Positions 51,715 to 60,259 of a stretch of DNA of 64,000 bases are shown here, in pieces. Position 1 is the stretch's first letter; every line of letters starts with the position of its first letter. A model generated the notes under the pieces. The model saw only the letters and a program-made list of their open reading frames with translations. It was not told the DNA's origin and made no database searches. The DNA is from Agromyces agglutinans (GTDB taxonomy: Bacteria > Actinomycetota > Actinomycetes > Actinomycetales > Microbacteriaceae). A program made the position numbers and the translations under genes. The DNA is taken from assembly GCF_009647605.1 (NCBI RefSeq), contig NZ_WJIF01000002.1, positions 248,001-312,000 on the forward strand. The letters are read 5' to 3'.

Positions 51715-53139
51715 CTACTCGGCCGGCGTGCGCCCCGTGATGCCGACCGTCGACTCGATGACCGGCTTCATCTTCCTGTCGAGCGCCTCGTAGAACATCG
51801 ACAGCGGGAACTCGTCGTCCATCACGAGGTCGGTGTAGCCCTTCGGCGGCCCCGCGAGCACCTCGCGCGGCAGGCCCTCGGCCCACACCGACGCCGGGTT
51901 CGGCGTCACGACGCCCGACACGAGCTCGTAGGCGGCGAGCCAGTGCGCCGTCTTCGGGCGGTCGATCGACTTCCAGTACAGCTCGTCGATCGCGTCGCCG
52001 AGTTCGACGACCGCATCGGGCACGGCGGCCCAGTCGAACGTGAGCTTCACGTCGGTCCACTCGAGCACGTGCTTGCGGTGCAGCCACGCGAACAGCAACT
52101 GGCCGCCGAGCCCGTCGTAGTTGCGCACGCGCGAGCCGGTGATCGCGAACCGGAAGATCCGGTCGAAGATCACGGCGTACTGCACGAGCTTCGCGTGCTC
52201 GCGCACGACCGGGTCGGTCGTCGGGTCGCGCTCGAGCCGCACCGACTCGCGGAACGCCGTGAGGTCGCACCGCAGCTCCTCGAGCGAGTACAGGAAGAAC
52301 GGCATGCGCTGCTTGATCATGAACGGGTCGAACGGAAGATCGCCGCGCATGTGCGTGCGATCGTGGATGAGGTCCCACATCACGAAGGTGCGCTCGGCGA
52401 GCTCCTGGTCGTCGAGCAGGCGCGCCGCGTCGTCGGGCAGGTCGAGCTTCGTGATCTCGGATGCCGCGCGAACGACCCTGCGGTACCTCGCAGCCTCGCG
52501 GTCCTGGAAGATCGCACCCCACGTGAACGCCGGGATCTCGCGCATCGCCACGGTTTCGGGGAACAGCACTGCCGAGTTCGTGTCGTACCCGGGCGTGAAG
52601 TCGACCAGCCGCAGGCTCACGAAGAGCTTGTTCGAGTAGTCGCCGGCCTCGAGCTCCGCGATGAAGTCGGGCCAGATCGTCTCGACGACGAGCGCCTCGA
52701 CGTGCCGGTCGGGCGAGCCGTTCTGGGTGACCATCGGGAACACGACGAGGTGGCGGATGCCGTCGATGCGGTGCCGCTGCGGCTCGAACTCGACGAGCGA
52801 GTCGAGGAAGTCGGGCACGCCGAACCCCTCGTCGCGCCAGCGCCGGAAGTCGGCCACGGACGCCTCGAGGTACGCGTGCTCGTGCGGGAAGCGCGGCGCG
52901 AGCGCCTCGATCGCGGCGATGATCGCGTCGACGTGATCGGATGCCTCGGCACGGTCGGCCTCGTCGGCGATCGAGCCGTCCTTCGCCTGCAACGGCTGCA
53001 GCGCGGTCGCCGCGTGCTTGAGGGCGAGCCACGCGGGGTCCCGCTCGACGTCCTCCGCCAGCGCGAGGATCTCGGCGGCCTGGACGTCCTCGAGGACCTC
53101 GGGTTCGCCAACGATCGTCGCCGTGGTGTGCTGTGACAT
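51715..53139 (-). CDS. DUF6421 family protein
   Basis: A 474-aa soluble protein. Recognisable blocks are HRIDGIRHLVVFPMVTQNGSPDRHVEAL, FTPGYDTNSAVLFPETVA, FVMWDLIHDRTHMRGDLPFDPFMIKQRMPFFLYSLEELRCDL and WTDVKLTFDWAAVPDAV. The HD..H pattern in DLIHDRTHMRGDLPFD could bind a metal. I recognise it as DUF6421, function unknown. The ATG at 53139 follows GGAGG at about six bases. The SDR gene lies downstream. Confidence 0.78.
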   Translation of the reverse strand: MSQHTTATIVGEPEVLEDVQAAEILALAEDVERDPAWLALKHAATALQPLQAKDGSIADEADRAEASDHVDAIIAAIEALAPRFPHEHAYLEASVADFRRWRDEGFGVPDFLDSLVEFEPQRHRIDGIRHLVVFPMVTQNGSPDRHVEALVVETIWPDFIAELEAGDYSNKLFVSLRLVDFTPGYDTNSAVLFPETVAMREIPAFTWGAIFQDREAARYRRVVRAASEITKLDLPDDAARLLDDQELAERTFVMWDLIHDRTHMRGDLPFDPFMIKQRMPFFLYSLEELRCDLTAFRESVRLERDPTTDPVVREHAKLVQYAVIFDRIFRFAITGSRVRNYDGLGGQLLFAWLHRKHVLEWTDVKLTFDWAAVPDAVVELGDAIDELYWKSIDRPKTAHWLAAYELVSGVVTPNPASVWAEGLPREVLAGPPKGYTDLVMDDEFPLSMFYEALDRKMKPVIESTVGITGRTPAE

Positions 53140-53439
53140 CGGAACCTCCGTTCCCCGGGATCGGGCCGCGTGCCGCGGCAGTGGACGGCGCGATTCGCCG
53201 CTGCATCCAAGGCTAGGAGCGATTCGGCTGCGATTGGTTGTCGCCGGGCGCGGGATTCTTGCGCCGCCGACGGTTTCGGCGCTGGACTGCGGCCGGACCG
53301 CGCACGCTTCCGCCATGGTGCGGCGCGGCGCCCGCGGCACCTGCTGCAGGCGGGTCGGGCCGGCTCGGCATAGCCAACCCATAGGCCCAGGCCCTAACGT
53401 TGCGGAGAACCCCGACCGGAAACCGAAAGAGGCTTCGCC
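53140..53439. other. 300-bp divergent promoter region
   Basis: It separates the DUF6421 gene (minus) from a membrane protein gene (plus). Minus-strand TAGCCT at 53217-53212 and plus-strand TAACGT at 53395-53400 are plausible -10 hexamers. No coding sequence or strong repeat seen. Confidence 0.4.
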
Positions 53440-53976
53440 ATGTCCGCACCCCGTCCCTCCGCCGCCGTCGCCCTGATCGTGCCCACCCTCGCGCTCGTCG
53501 CCTCGGTCGTGGTCACCGTGCTCGGCGCGCTGTGGACCGTCTCGGCGAACGCCCTGCTCACCACGGCGCTCTCGAGCGAGACCGGCACCGCCGCCGAGGT
53601 CTACGGCAGCCAGTCGGCCATCGTCATCTCGTCGGGCCTGCTCACCGCCGGCGTCATCGGCATCATCCTGTCGCTGGTGCTCTTCGGGGCGCTCATCGGC
53701 TTCGGCGCGCTCTCGAAGCCGGTCGAGCAGAACGTCTCCGACCTGTACGCGGCCGACTTCGACGACGAGGTCGACCTCGTCGAGGCCGAGCCCGTCGCCC
53801 AGATCGTGCCCGAGCAGCCCGCCGCCGCGCCGGCCGCCCCTGCGGCTGCCCCGGCTACGCCTGCCGCGCCCGCGGCGCCGGCTGCTGCCCCGGCCGCACC
53901 CGCACCCGCCGACGCTCCCGCTGCGCCCGTCGCCGACGCGCCCGAAGCCCCCGAGGCACCCGCCCCGCGCGCCTGA
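53440..53976 (+). CDS. Hypothetical two-helix membrane protein with Ala/Pro tail
   Basis: A 178-aa protein: helix 1 (VALIVPTLALVASVVVTVLGALWTV), a short loop, helix 2 (SGLLTAGVIGIILSLVLFGALIGFG), an acidic stretch (DLYAADFDDEVDLVEAE) and a 60-residue tail of AAPAAP repeats. The tail may cross the peptidoglycan or be an unstructured cytoplasmic linker. AAGAGG precedes the ATG. No family recognised. Followed by the first 56-bp palindromic element. Confidence 0.7.
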   Translation: MSAPRPSAAVALIVPTLALVASVVVTVLGALWTVSANALLTTALSSETGTAAEVYGSQSAIVISSGLLTAGVIGIILSLVLFGALIGFGALSKPVEQNVSDLYAADFDDEVDLVEAEPVAQIVPEQPAAAPAAPAAAPATPAAPAAPAAAPAAPAPADAPAAPVADAPEAPEAPAPRA

Positions 53977-53990
53977 CGCACGCGCACACT

Positions 53991-54046
53991 GCAGGAAATT
54001 GGGCCCTATGCCCGCCTCACAGGCGGGATGGGGCCCATTTTCCTGC
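53991..54046. repeat. 56-bp palindromic element, copy A
   Basis: The ends GCAGGAAATTGGGCCC and GGGCCCATTTTCCTGC pair almost perfectly, with an inner stem CCCGCCT/AGGCGGG. It lies between the convergent membrane protein and acs genes. It matches copy B (56287-56342) in inverted orientation, same length, with only about five differences, all in the central half. Confidence 0.85.
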
Positions 54047-54108
54047 GCTCCGGCCTGCGGGAGAACGGGCCCGGGCGGCGGGCGAATGACAGCGTGCGGC
54101 CGCCCCGG

Positions 54109-56157
54109 TCAGCTCCGGCCGAGCAGCGCCGCGATGCGGCCGGGCACGGCCTCGTCCTGCAGCGACGTCGTGTCGCCGAGCGGCCGGCCCTCGGCGAGGT
54201 CGACGAGCAGGCGCCGCATGATCTTGCCGGACCGGGTCTTCGGCAGGTCGGCCACGAAGACGACGTCGCGCGGCTTCGCGATCGGCCCGATCGCCGTCGC
54301 GACGTGGGCGCGCAGCGCAGCCGCCCGGTCGGATGCCCCGGACGAGGCATCCGATCGCCCCTCGAGGCCGTCGGGTGCGACCACGAACGCGGCGATCGCC
54401 TCGCCGGTCGTGGCATCCGTCACGCCGACGACGCCCGCCTCGGCGACCGCCGGGTGGGCGACGAGCGCCGACTCGATCTCGATCGTCGAGAGCCGGTGCC
54501 CCGAGACGTTGATGACATCGTCGACGCGGCCGAGCAGCCACACGTCGCCGTCGGCGTCGTACCGGGCGCCGTCGCCCGAGAAGAAGTACCCCCGTCCGGC
54601 GAACCGGGCCCAGTACGAGTCGCGGTAGCGGTCGGGATTCCCCCAGACGGTGCGAGCCATGCCCGGCCACGTGCCGTCGAGCACGAGGTAGCCGCCCTCG
54701 CCGCGCGCGACCTCGTCGCCGGCGTCGTCGACGACGAGCGTGCGCAGGCCGGGCAGTGCCCGCAGCGACGAGCCCGGCTTCAGGGCGTCGACGCCTGGCA
54801 GCGGCGCCATCACCGCCGCGCCCGTCTCGGACTGCCACCACGTGTCGACGATCGGCGCCCGGTCGGCGCCGATCTCGCGCCGGAACCAGATCCACGCCTC
54901 GGGGTTGATCGCCTCGCCGACCGAGCCGAGCAGCCGGATGCTCGAGAGGTCGTGGCCGCCACGGTCGACGGCGGGCACGCCCTCGGGGAACCAGGTCATG
55001 AGCGAGCGGATCAGGGTCGGCGCGGTGTAGTAGATCGTGACGCCGTACCGCTCGATGACCTCGAAGTGCCGGCCGGGATGCGGCGTGTTCGGCGTGCCCT
55101 CGTAGATCACGCTCGTGGTGCCGTTCAGCAGCGGCCCGTACAGCTCGTATGTGTGCGCCGTGACCCAGGCGAGGTCGGCCGTGCACCAGTAGACGTCGTC
55201 GGGCTGCACGTCGAACACGGCCCACTGCGAGTACGCGGCGTGGGTGAGGTAGCCTCCGGTCGTGTGCACGAGGCCCTTCGGCTTGCCGGTCGTGCCCGAC
55301 GTGTAGATGATGAACAGCGGCGTCTCGGCGTCGAACGCCTCGGCCTCGTGCACGTCGGGCTGGCGGCCCACGATCTCGTGCCACCACACGTCGCGGCCGG
55401 GCGTCCACGGCAGGCCCGGGGTCTCGTCGCCCGTACGGCGGATCACGAGCACGTGCTCGATCGACGCGACGCCCTCGACGGCCGCATCGGCCGCGGCCTT
55501 GACCGCCACCGCCGCGCCCCGACGGAACTGCCCGTCGGTCGTCACGAGCAGCTTCGCCCCGGTGTCCTCCACTCGGAAGCGCAACGCCTCGGCCGAGAAC
55601 CCGCCGAACACGAGCGAGTGGATCGCGCCGAGCCGTGCGATCGCGAGCGTCACGATGACGGTCTCGAGCAGCACCGGCAGGTAGACGACGACGCGATCGC
55701 CCTTCGTCACGCCGAGTTCCGTGAGCGCGTTCGCCGCCTTCGCGACCTCGCGCTGCAACTGCGCGTACGTGAGCGAGCGGCGGTCGCCGCGCTCGCCCTC
55801 GAAGAAGAACGCGACCTTGTCACCCAGACCGGATGCCACGTGCCGGTCGACGCAGTTCACGGAGGCGTTGAGCCGGCCCCCGGCGAACCAGGTCGCCCCG
55901 ATAGGCGCATCCGCCGAGCCGGCCGGTCGCTCCGCGCCGGAGGCCGCACCCGTCACCGGATGCCGCCACGTGTGCGCGGTGTGCCACCGTTCGGCCCAGT
56001 CGAGCCGTTCGGCCTGCGTCTCCCAGAACGCCACGGGGTCGGCGGCGGCCGCTTCGCGCAGGGCCGTGGCATCCGCTGCGGTGACATTCGCACGGGTGGC
56101 GAAGTCGGCGGGCGGCGCGAAGCGGCGCTCCTCGTGGAGCAGGGTGTCGATGGTCAT
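54109..56157 (-). CDS. acs: Acetyl-CoA synthetase
   Basis: A 682-aa AMP-forming acyl-CoA synthetase close to Acs in length and motifs: NASVNCVDRHV near residue 100, core A3 YTSGTTGKPKGLVH (about 283-296), WWQSETGA, YFFSGDGARYDADGDVWLLGRVDDVINVSGHRLSTIEIESAL and the C-terminal PKTRSGKIMRR with the lysine (about residue 645) that protein acetylases modify to switch Acs off. It activates acetate to acetyl-CoA. GGAGG precedes the ATG at 56157. Both ends of the gene are bracketed by inverted copies of a 56-bp palindrome. Confidence 0.93.
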   Translation of the reverse strand: MTIDTLLHEERRFAPPADFATRANVTAADATALREAAAADPVAFWETQAERLDWAERWHTAHTWRHPVTGAASGAERPAGSADAPIGATWFAGGRLNASVNCVDRHVASGLGDKVAFFFEGERGDRRSLTYAQLQREVAKAANALTELGVTKGDRVVVYLPVLLETVIVTLAIARLGAIHSLVFGGFSAEALRFRVEDTGAKLLVTTDGQFRRGAAVAVKAAADAAVEGVASIEHVLVIRRTGDETPGLPWTPGRDVWWHEIVGRQPDVHEAEAFDAETPLFIIYTSGTTGKPKGLVHTTGGYLTHAAYSQWAVFDVQPDDVYWCTADLAWVTAHTYELYGPLLNGTTSVIYEGTPNTPHPGRHFEVIERYGVTIYYTAPTLIRSLMTWFPEGVPAVDRGGHDLSSIRLLGSVGEAINPEAWIWFRREIGADRAPIVDTWWQSETGAAVMAPLPGVDALKPGSSLRALPGLRTLVVDDAGDEVARGEGGYLVLDGTWPGMARTVWGNPDRYRDSYWARFAGRGYFFSGDGARYDADGDVWLLGRVDDVINVSGHRLSTIEIESALVAHPAVAEAGVVGVTDATTGEAIAAFVVAPDGLEGRSDASSGASDRAAALRAHVATAIGPIAKPRDVVFVADLPKTRSGKIMRRLLVDLAEGRPLGDTTSLQDEAVPGRIAALLGRS

Positions 56158-56286
56158 GTCGGGTCCTCCGCGTTCCGGCCTGCGGCAACGCCGGCGCGAG
56201 GCATCCGTGACCCTTCGACGGTAGGCGAGCCGCGCGCGCGACGCCCCCGCGCGCGTCACGCCGGGTAACGGCGTCGTGCGCACCGC

Positions 56287-56342
56287 GCAGGAAAATGGGC
56301 CCCATCCCGGCCGTGAGGCGGGGTTGGGGCCCAATTTCCTGC
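56287..56342. repeat. 56-bp palindromic element, copy B (inverted)
   Basis: Reverse-complement counterpart of copy A: outer arms GCAGGAAAATGGGCCCC and GGGGCCCAATTTCCTGC, inner stem around CGTGAGG. It lies between the acs start and the end of the ABC permease gene, where it could terminate the permease operon. Confidence 0.85.
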
Positions 56343-56361
56343 GGATGGTGCGGCGACGGCG

Positions 56362-57177
56362 TCAGCTGAACTTGCGCCGGTAGCTCGCGATCGCGAAGCC
56401 GTACGCCACCACGAGGATGCCGACGAGCCAGGCGAGGGCGATCCAGATCTCGCCGCCGACGGGCTGCTCGGCGAACAGCGCGCGGATCGTGTTCACGATC
56501 GAGGTGACCGGCTGGTTCTCGGCGAACCAGGCGACCGGGGCGGGCATCGTGTCGGTGGGCACGAACGCCGAGCTGATGAACGGCAGGAAGATCAGCGGGT
56601 AGCTGAACGCGCTCGCGCCGTCGACCGTCTTCGCCGACAGGCCGGCGACCACGGCCAGCCAGGTCAGGGCGAGGGTGAACAGGATGAGGATGCCGGCGAC
56701 CGCGAGCCAGGCGCCGAAGGATGCCCCGGTGCGGAAGCCCATGATGAACCCGACGCCGATCACGATCGCGACCGAGACGAGGTTCGAGACGAGCGACGTG
56801 AGCACGTGCGCCCAGAGCACGCTCGACCGCGCGATCGGCATCGACTGGAAGCGTTCGAAGATGCCGCCCTGCATGTCGAGGAACAGCCGGTACGCCGTGT
56901 AGGCGATGCCCGACGCGATCGTGATCAGCAGGATGCCCGGGAGCATGTAGTTGATGTACGACTCGTCGGTGCCGGTGTTGATCGCCCCGCCGAGCACGTA
57001 CACGAACAGCAGCATCAGGGCGATCGGGGTGACCGCGGTGGTGATGATCGTGTCGGGGCTGCGGAGGATGTGGGTGAGCGAGCGACCGGTGAGGACCGCC
57101 ATGTCGCCGAGGACGTGCGGCCGGCTCGTCGAGCGCCTGGTGCGGGCGTCGGCGTCGGTGAGGACGTTGGTGCTCAT
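56362..57177 (-). CDS. ABC-2 type permease (DrrB-like)
   Basis: A 271-aa protein with six helices and DrrB traits: LTGRSLTHILRSPDTIITTAVTPIALMLLFVYVLGGAI, GGIFERFQSMPIARSSVLWAHVL and LAEQPVG-type C-terminal loop (written LFAEQPVGGEIW here). With the ATPase gene, whose stop overlaps its ATG by one base, it forms a drug-type exporter. Substrate unknown. Confidence 0.88.
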   Translation of the reverse strand: MSTNVLTDADARTRRSTSRPHVLGDMAVLTGRSLTHILRSPDTIITTAVTPIALMLLFVYVLGGAINTGTDESYINYMLPGILLITIASGIAYTAYRLFLDMQGGIFERFQSMPIARSSVLWAHVLTSLVSNLVSVAIVIGVGFIMGFRTGASFGAWLAVAGILILFTLALTWLAVVAGLSAKTVDGASAFSYPLIFLPFISSAFVPTDTMPAPVAWFAENQPVTSIVNTIRALFAEQPVGGEIWIALAWLVGILVVAYGFAIASYRRKFS

Positions 57178-58001
57178 CAGAATTCCTTTCGTGCGGGCTG
57201 GGCGTCTGCCGCGGCGCCGGTCTCGCCGGTCTCGCCGGTCTCGCCGACGAGGGTGAGGAAGACCTCCTCGAGGGTGGGCTGCTTCTCGACGTACTCGACC
57301 GTGGCGGCCGGCAGGAGCTGCTTGAGCTCGGCGAGGGTGCCGTTCTGGATGATGGTGCCCTTGTGCAGGATCGCGATGCGGTCGGCCAGCTGCTCGGCCT
57401 CGTCGAGGTACTGCGTGGTGAGCAGCACGGTCGTGCCGCCCTGGGCGAGCTGCTTCACCGTCTGCCACACCTCGATGCGCGCCTGCGGGTCGAGGCCGGT
57501 GGTCGGCTCGTCGAGGAAGATGACCGGCGGGTTGCCGATCAGGCTCATCGCGATGTCGAGCCGGCGGCGCATTCCGCCCGAGTAGGTGGCCGACCGGCGC
57601 CCGCCCGCGTCGGTGAGCGAGAATCGGGCGAGCAGCTCGTCGGCGATCGCACCCGGGTTCTTCAGGTGCCGGAGCTTCGCGACGAGCACGAGGTTCTCGC
57701 GGCCCGTGAGCACCTCGTCGACCGCCGCGAACTGGCCGGTCAGGCTGATCGACTCGCGGACGTCGCCGGCCTTCGCGGCCACGTCGAAGCCGTGGACCGT
57801 CGCGGTGCCCGCGTCGGCCTTCAGCAGCGTCGACAGGATGCGCACGAGGGTGGTCTTGCCGGCTCCGTTCGAGCCGAGCAGGGCGAAGATGCTGCCCCGG
57901 GCGACGTCGAAGTCGACGCCGCGCAGGACCTGCAGCTCCTTGAAGGACTTCTCGATGCCCTGGACCCGGATCGCGGGTTCGGGGGCGTGGGTGGTGGTCA
58001 T
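57177..58001 (-). CDS. ABC exporter ATP-binding protein (DrrA-like)
   Basis: A 274-aa ATPase: Walker A LLGSNGAGKTTLVRIL (about 38-53), QFAAVDEVLTGRENL (DrrA-type Q-loop region), signature ATYSGGMRRRLDIAMSL, Walker B VIFLDEPTTGLDPQ, H-loop LLTTQYLDEAEQL and a short C-terminal regulatory tail with GETGETGETG repeats. Daunorubicin-resistance family; natural substrate unknown. Third gene of the PadR operon. Confidence 0.9.
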   Translation of the reverse strand: MTTTHAPEPAIRVQGIEKSFKELQVLRGVDFDVARGSIFALLGSNGAGKTTLVRILSTLLKADAGTATVHGFDVAAKAGDVRESISLTGQFAAVDEVLTGRENLVLVAKLRHLKNPGAIADELLARFSLTDAGGRRSATYSGGMRRRLDIAMSLIGNPPVIFLDEPTTGLDPQARIEVWQTVKQLAQGGTTVLLTTQYLDEAEQLADRIAILHKGTIIQNGTLAELKQLLPAATVEYVEKQPTLEEVFLTLVGETGETGETGAAADAQPARKEF

Positions 58002-58041
58002 GTCGGTTCTCCGTCTCTGCGTTCGTTCACGGCGCCGGGGC

Positions 58042-58407
58042 TCAGGCCTGGCTGTCGGCGGCGTCGTCGATCGCCTTCGTGAAGCGCTTGCGCTCCTTGT
58101 CGATCCACTGCTTGCCCGAGTACGCCGCCGCGAAGGACTCCGCGAACTCGACGGGGTCGTCGCCGACGATGTCGCGCACGGGGGTGCCGTCGACCGCGGC
58201 GCGCTCCCACAGGTCGGCCGAGTCGCCGAGCATGGTCATCATGGTCTCGCCGTCGGTGAGGCCGCCCGTGTACATGAGGTACCGGTCGAGCGCCTTTGCA
58301 GCTTCGGCGTAGGGCGCGGGAAGGGCCGCGATGCGGGCCTTGTACTGCTTGTACTGCTTCTTCTGCTCGAGCGATCCGATGAGGGATTCGATCCAGTTGT
58401 TGGCCAT
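58042..58407 (-). CDS. DUF1048 family protein
   Basis: A 121-aa helical soluble protein (NNWIESLIGSLEQKKQYKQYKARIAALPAPYAEAAKALDRYL, then FAAAYSGKQWIDKERKRFTKAIDDA). This is the DUF1048 pattern, typically encoded next to PadR regulators and ABC exporters, as here. Function unknown. CAGGAGAG precedes the ATG; it starts two bases after the PadR stop. Confidence 0.87.
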   Translation of the reverse strand: MANNWIESLIGSLEQKKQYKQYKARIAALPAPYAEAAKALDRYLMYTGGLTDGETMMTMLGDSADLWERAAVDGTPVRDIVGDDPVEFAESFAAAYSGKQWIDKERKRFTKAIDDAADSQA

Positions 58408-58409
58408 GA

Positions 58410-58778
58410 TTACTCTCCTGCTTCGGTCGTTGCGGTGTCTTGGGGTGCTGCGTCGGTGCGGTGGAGCTGTTCGATGCGTTCGGCGAGGAAGCTCCAGGTC
58501 TTCCAGAACTCCTCGAGTTCGGTGCGGCCCTGCGCGTTGAGGGAGTACACCTTGCGGGGCGGGCCCTTCTCGGACGGCACCTTCGCGACGTCGACGAGGC
58601 CGCGCTGCTCGATGCGCACGAGCAGGGCGTACACGGTGCCCTCGGCGATCTCGGCGAAGCCCTGGTCGCGCAGTCGCGCGGTGATCTCGTACCCGTAGGC
58701 CGGCTGCCCGGCCAGGATCGCGAGGACGATGCCTTCGAGCGTGCCCTTCAGCATCTCGGTCATCTGCTTGCTGCCCAT
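58410..58778 (-). CDS. PadR-family transcriptional regulator
   Basis: A 122-aa protein with the PadR winged helix: MLKGTLEGIVLAILAGQPAYGYEITARLRDQGFAEIAEGTVYALLVRIEQRGLVDVAKVPSEKGPPRKVYSLNAQGRTEL, plus a short helical C-terminus. First gene of an operon with DUF1048 and a DrrAB-like exporter, so it probably represses the exporter until a toxic ligand binds. AAGGAGGA precedes the ATG. Several palindromes lie in its promoter. Confidence 0.92.
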   Translation of the reverse strand: MGSKQMTEMLKGTLEGIVLAILAGQPAYGYEITARLRDQGFAEIAEGTVYALLVRIEQRGLVDVAKVPSEKGPPRKVYSLNAQGRTELEEFWKTWSFLAERIEQLHRTDAAPQDTATTEAGE

Positions 58779-58822
58779 GGAGTCCTCCTTCCAATGATCG
58801 GCATTCGGTATTCGGTGATGTT

Positions 58823-58836
58823 GAGTACTAGTACTC
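58823..58836. promoter_or_regulatory. 14-bp perfect palindrome, candidate PadR site
   Basis: GAGTACTAGTACTC is a perfect palindrome about 45 bases upstream of the padR start, downstream of the likely transcription start. Confidence 0.55.
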
Positions 58837-58857
58837 GGTGTTGCTGACTACTGGTAC

Positions 58858-58887
58858 ATAGTAAGCATGAGTACCGGTACATAGCAA
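58858..58887 (-). promoter_or_regulatory. padR promoter with operator in its spacer
   Basis: Minus-strand TTGCTA (58887-58882) and TACTAT (58863-58858) are 18 bp apart. The spacer contains the perfect 10-bp palindrome GTACCGGTAC (58871-58880), and TACT-N7-AGTA (58849-58863) overlaps the -10. This is the most AT-rich stretch of the window. Binding by PadR would block polymerase. Confidence 0.6.
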
Positions 58888-58994
58888 CACTGAATACCAA
58901 AAAGATCCGAGCCGATTCCGAACAGGACGCGGCAGATGCTCCGGGCGAGAGGTGCGTGGCCCGCGGGCGCGCGGCGGCGGGCGGACTCACGGAC

Positions 58995-59027
58995 GCCGCA
59001 CCCGTCGCGGGAGGCGACGGGTGCGGC
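58995..59027 (-). terminator. 14-bp hairpin terminator after the VOC gene
   Basis: Perfect 14-bp arms (58995-59008 and 59014-59027) with a 5-nt loop, 32 bases past the stop of the VOC gene. No T-tract. Confidence 0.65.
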
Positions 59028-59058
59028 GAAGGGGTGTCAGGTCAAGCGGAGCGAATCG

Positions 59059-59451
59059 CTATGCTCCGCCGGACGTGTAGATACCGAGCACATTGCCTTC
59101 GGTGTCTGCGAACAGGGCCATGGAAAGGCCGAACTCCTCGACCTCGGAGCGTGGTTGGATGATTCGGCCTCCGGCCGCGACGATCCGCTCGAGCGTGGCG
59201 TCGATGTCGTCGACCGAGATGTTGACCACCGGTCCCGCGTCGGCTTCGTTCGCGCGGCGATGGATGCCGCCGTTGATGGCGCCGACTTCGGTCGGATTGC
59301 CGGAGTCGTCTGCGGCCGTCGTCAGCGCATAGGCACCCTCGGTGCCCATGGGCGGCGTCCTCCAGCCGAACACGTTGCTGTAGAAACTGCTCGCGCGACC
59401 GAGGTCGTCTGCGGGCATCTCGAACCACGAGACCTTGTTCGTCTGACGCAT
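59059..59451 (-). CDS. VOC (glyoxalase-like) family protein
   Basis: A 130-aa protein: VSWFEMPADDLGRASSFYSNVFGW at the start, GAINGGIHRR in the middle, NISVDDIDATLERIVAAGGRIIQPRSEVEEFGLSMALFADTEGNVLGIY at the end, the paired beta-alpha-beta modules of VOC proteins. Enzymatic role unknown. The ATG at 59451 has GGAAGGGAG nine bases upstream; ATG 59529, overlapping the AraC stop region, would add 26 residues and couple it to the AraC gene. Confidence 0.87.
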   Translation of the reverse strand: MRQTNKVSWFEMPADDLGRASSFYSNVFGWRTPPMGTEGAYALTTAADDSGNPTEVGAINGGIHRRANEADAGPVVNISVDDIDATLERIVAAGGRIIQPRSEVEEFGLSMALFADTEGNVLGIYTSGGA

Positions 59452-59521
59452 GTCGGGTTGCTCCCTTCCGAGGTTGTCATCAGGAGCGTAGGTGCGGTCA
59501 CGGTGGCGGGGATTGAAGAAA

Positions 59522-60253
59522 TCAGACATCGAACGCCCTGCTGAACTGCCCGGGTGTGTAGCCGGTGGCAGCTCGGAACGAACGGATGAAATGCGACTGG
59601 TCGGCATAGGACGAGTGGTCCGCGCTGCGCAGCGTCTGCTGGAGGCGGATGACCTTGAGGAAGTCGTGCGGAGCAAAGCCGGTCGATTGCTGCATCGTCC
59701 GCTGCAATTGTCGCGGGGAGAGGCACGCGGCTCGCGCCATGTCGGCCACGGTGTGAATCTCGTCGATCTGTTCGAAGATGCGCCGGGTCGTCGGGTTCGG
59801 GCTCACGAGGCCGTGGTCCGCGAACCATTCGATCAGCTCGACGAGGATCGCCTGCTGGTCAACGAAGCCCCGTTCGTGGAGACGAGCGCCGAACTCGATG
59901 AGCGGAAGATCTCCGGTGTAGGGCGCGTCGATCATCCCGAGTGCGGAGTCGCCCGCCCACGTCCCCGGCAGCAGCCGGACGTTCGTGAAGTGGAACTCGC
60001 GCCCGAGATCGAGCTCGTGCGATGCCGCTCGCAGCCGGGTGATGCCGCAGATTCGCGGGTCGCGCTGGTCGAAGATGACGTACGTGCACGCGTCGGGCAG
60101 CGCATGGAACCGATAGTCGCTCGCCAAGCGCGAGCCGGTGCGGAGCGAGACGAACCGATGAACGACCTCGAGAACGCTCGGCGGGGGCAGGGCCTCCTCG
60201 AAGACGACATCACCGCCGGCCTTGTCAGTGGCGTTGCCCGCTGGGTCGTACAC
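59522..60253 (-). CDS. AraC-family transcriptional regulator
   Basis: A 243-aa protein with an N-terminal sensing domain and a C-terminal double HTH (about 160-243: IHTVADMARAACLSPRQLQRTMQQSTGFAPHDFLKVIRLQQTL and YADQSHFIRSFRAATGYTPGQFSRAF). It is followed by the VOC gene, which may be its target. The GTG start is supported by TAGCGT ending six bases upstream. Confidence 0.88.
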   Translation of the reverse strand: MYDPAGNATDKAGGDVVFEEALPPPSVLEVVHRFVSLRTGSRLASDYRFHALPDACTYVIFDQRDPRICGITRLRAASHELDLGREFHFTNVRLLPGTWAGDSALGMIDAPYTGDLPLIEFGARLHERGFVDQQAILVELIEWFADHGLVSPNPTTRRIFEQIDEIHTVADMARAACLSPRQLQRTMQQSTGFAPHDFLKVIRLQQTLRSADHSSYADQSHFIRSFRAATGYTPGQFSRAFDV

Positions 60254-60259
60254 GGTCCC

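Noticed and set aside
53991..56342. Composite transposon carrying acs
   Set aside because: No transposase and no visible target duplications; the palindromes alone do not show that the unit moves.
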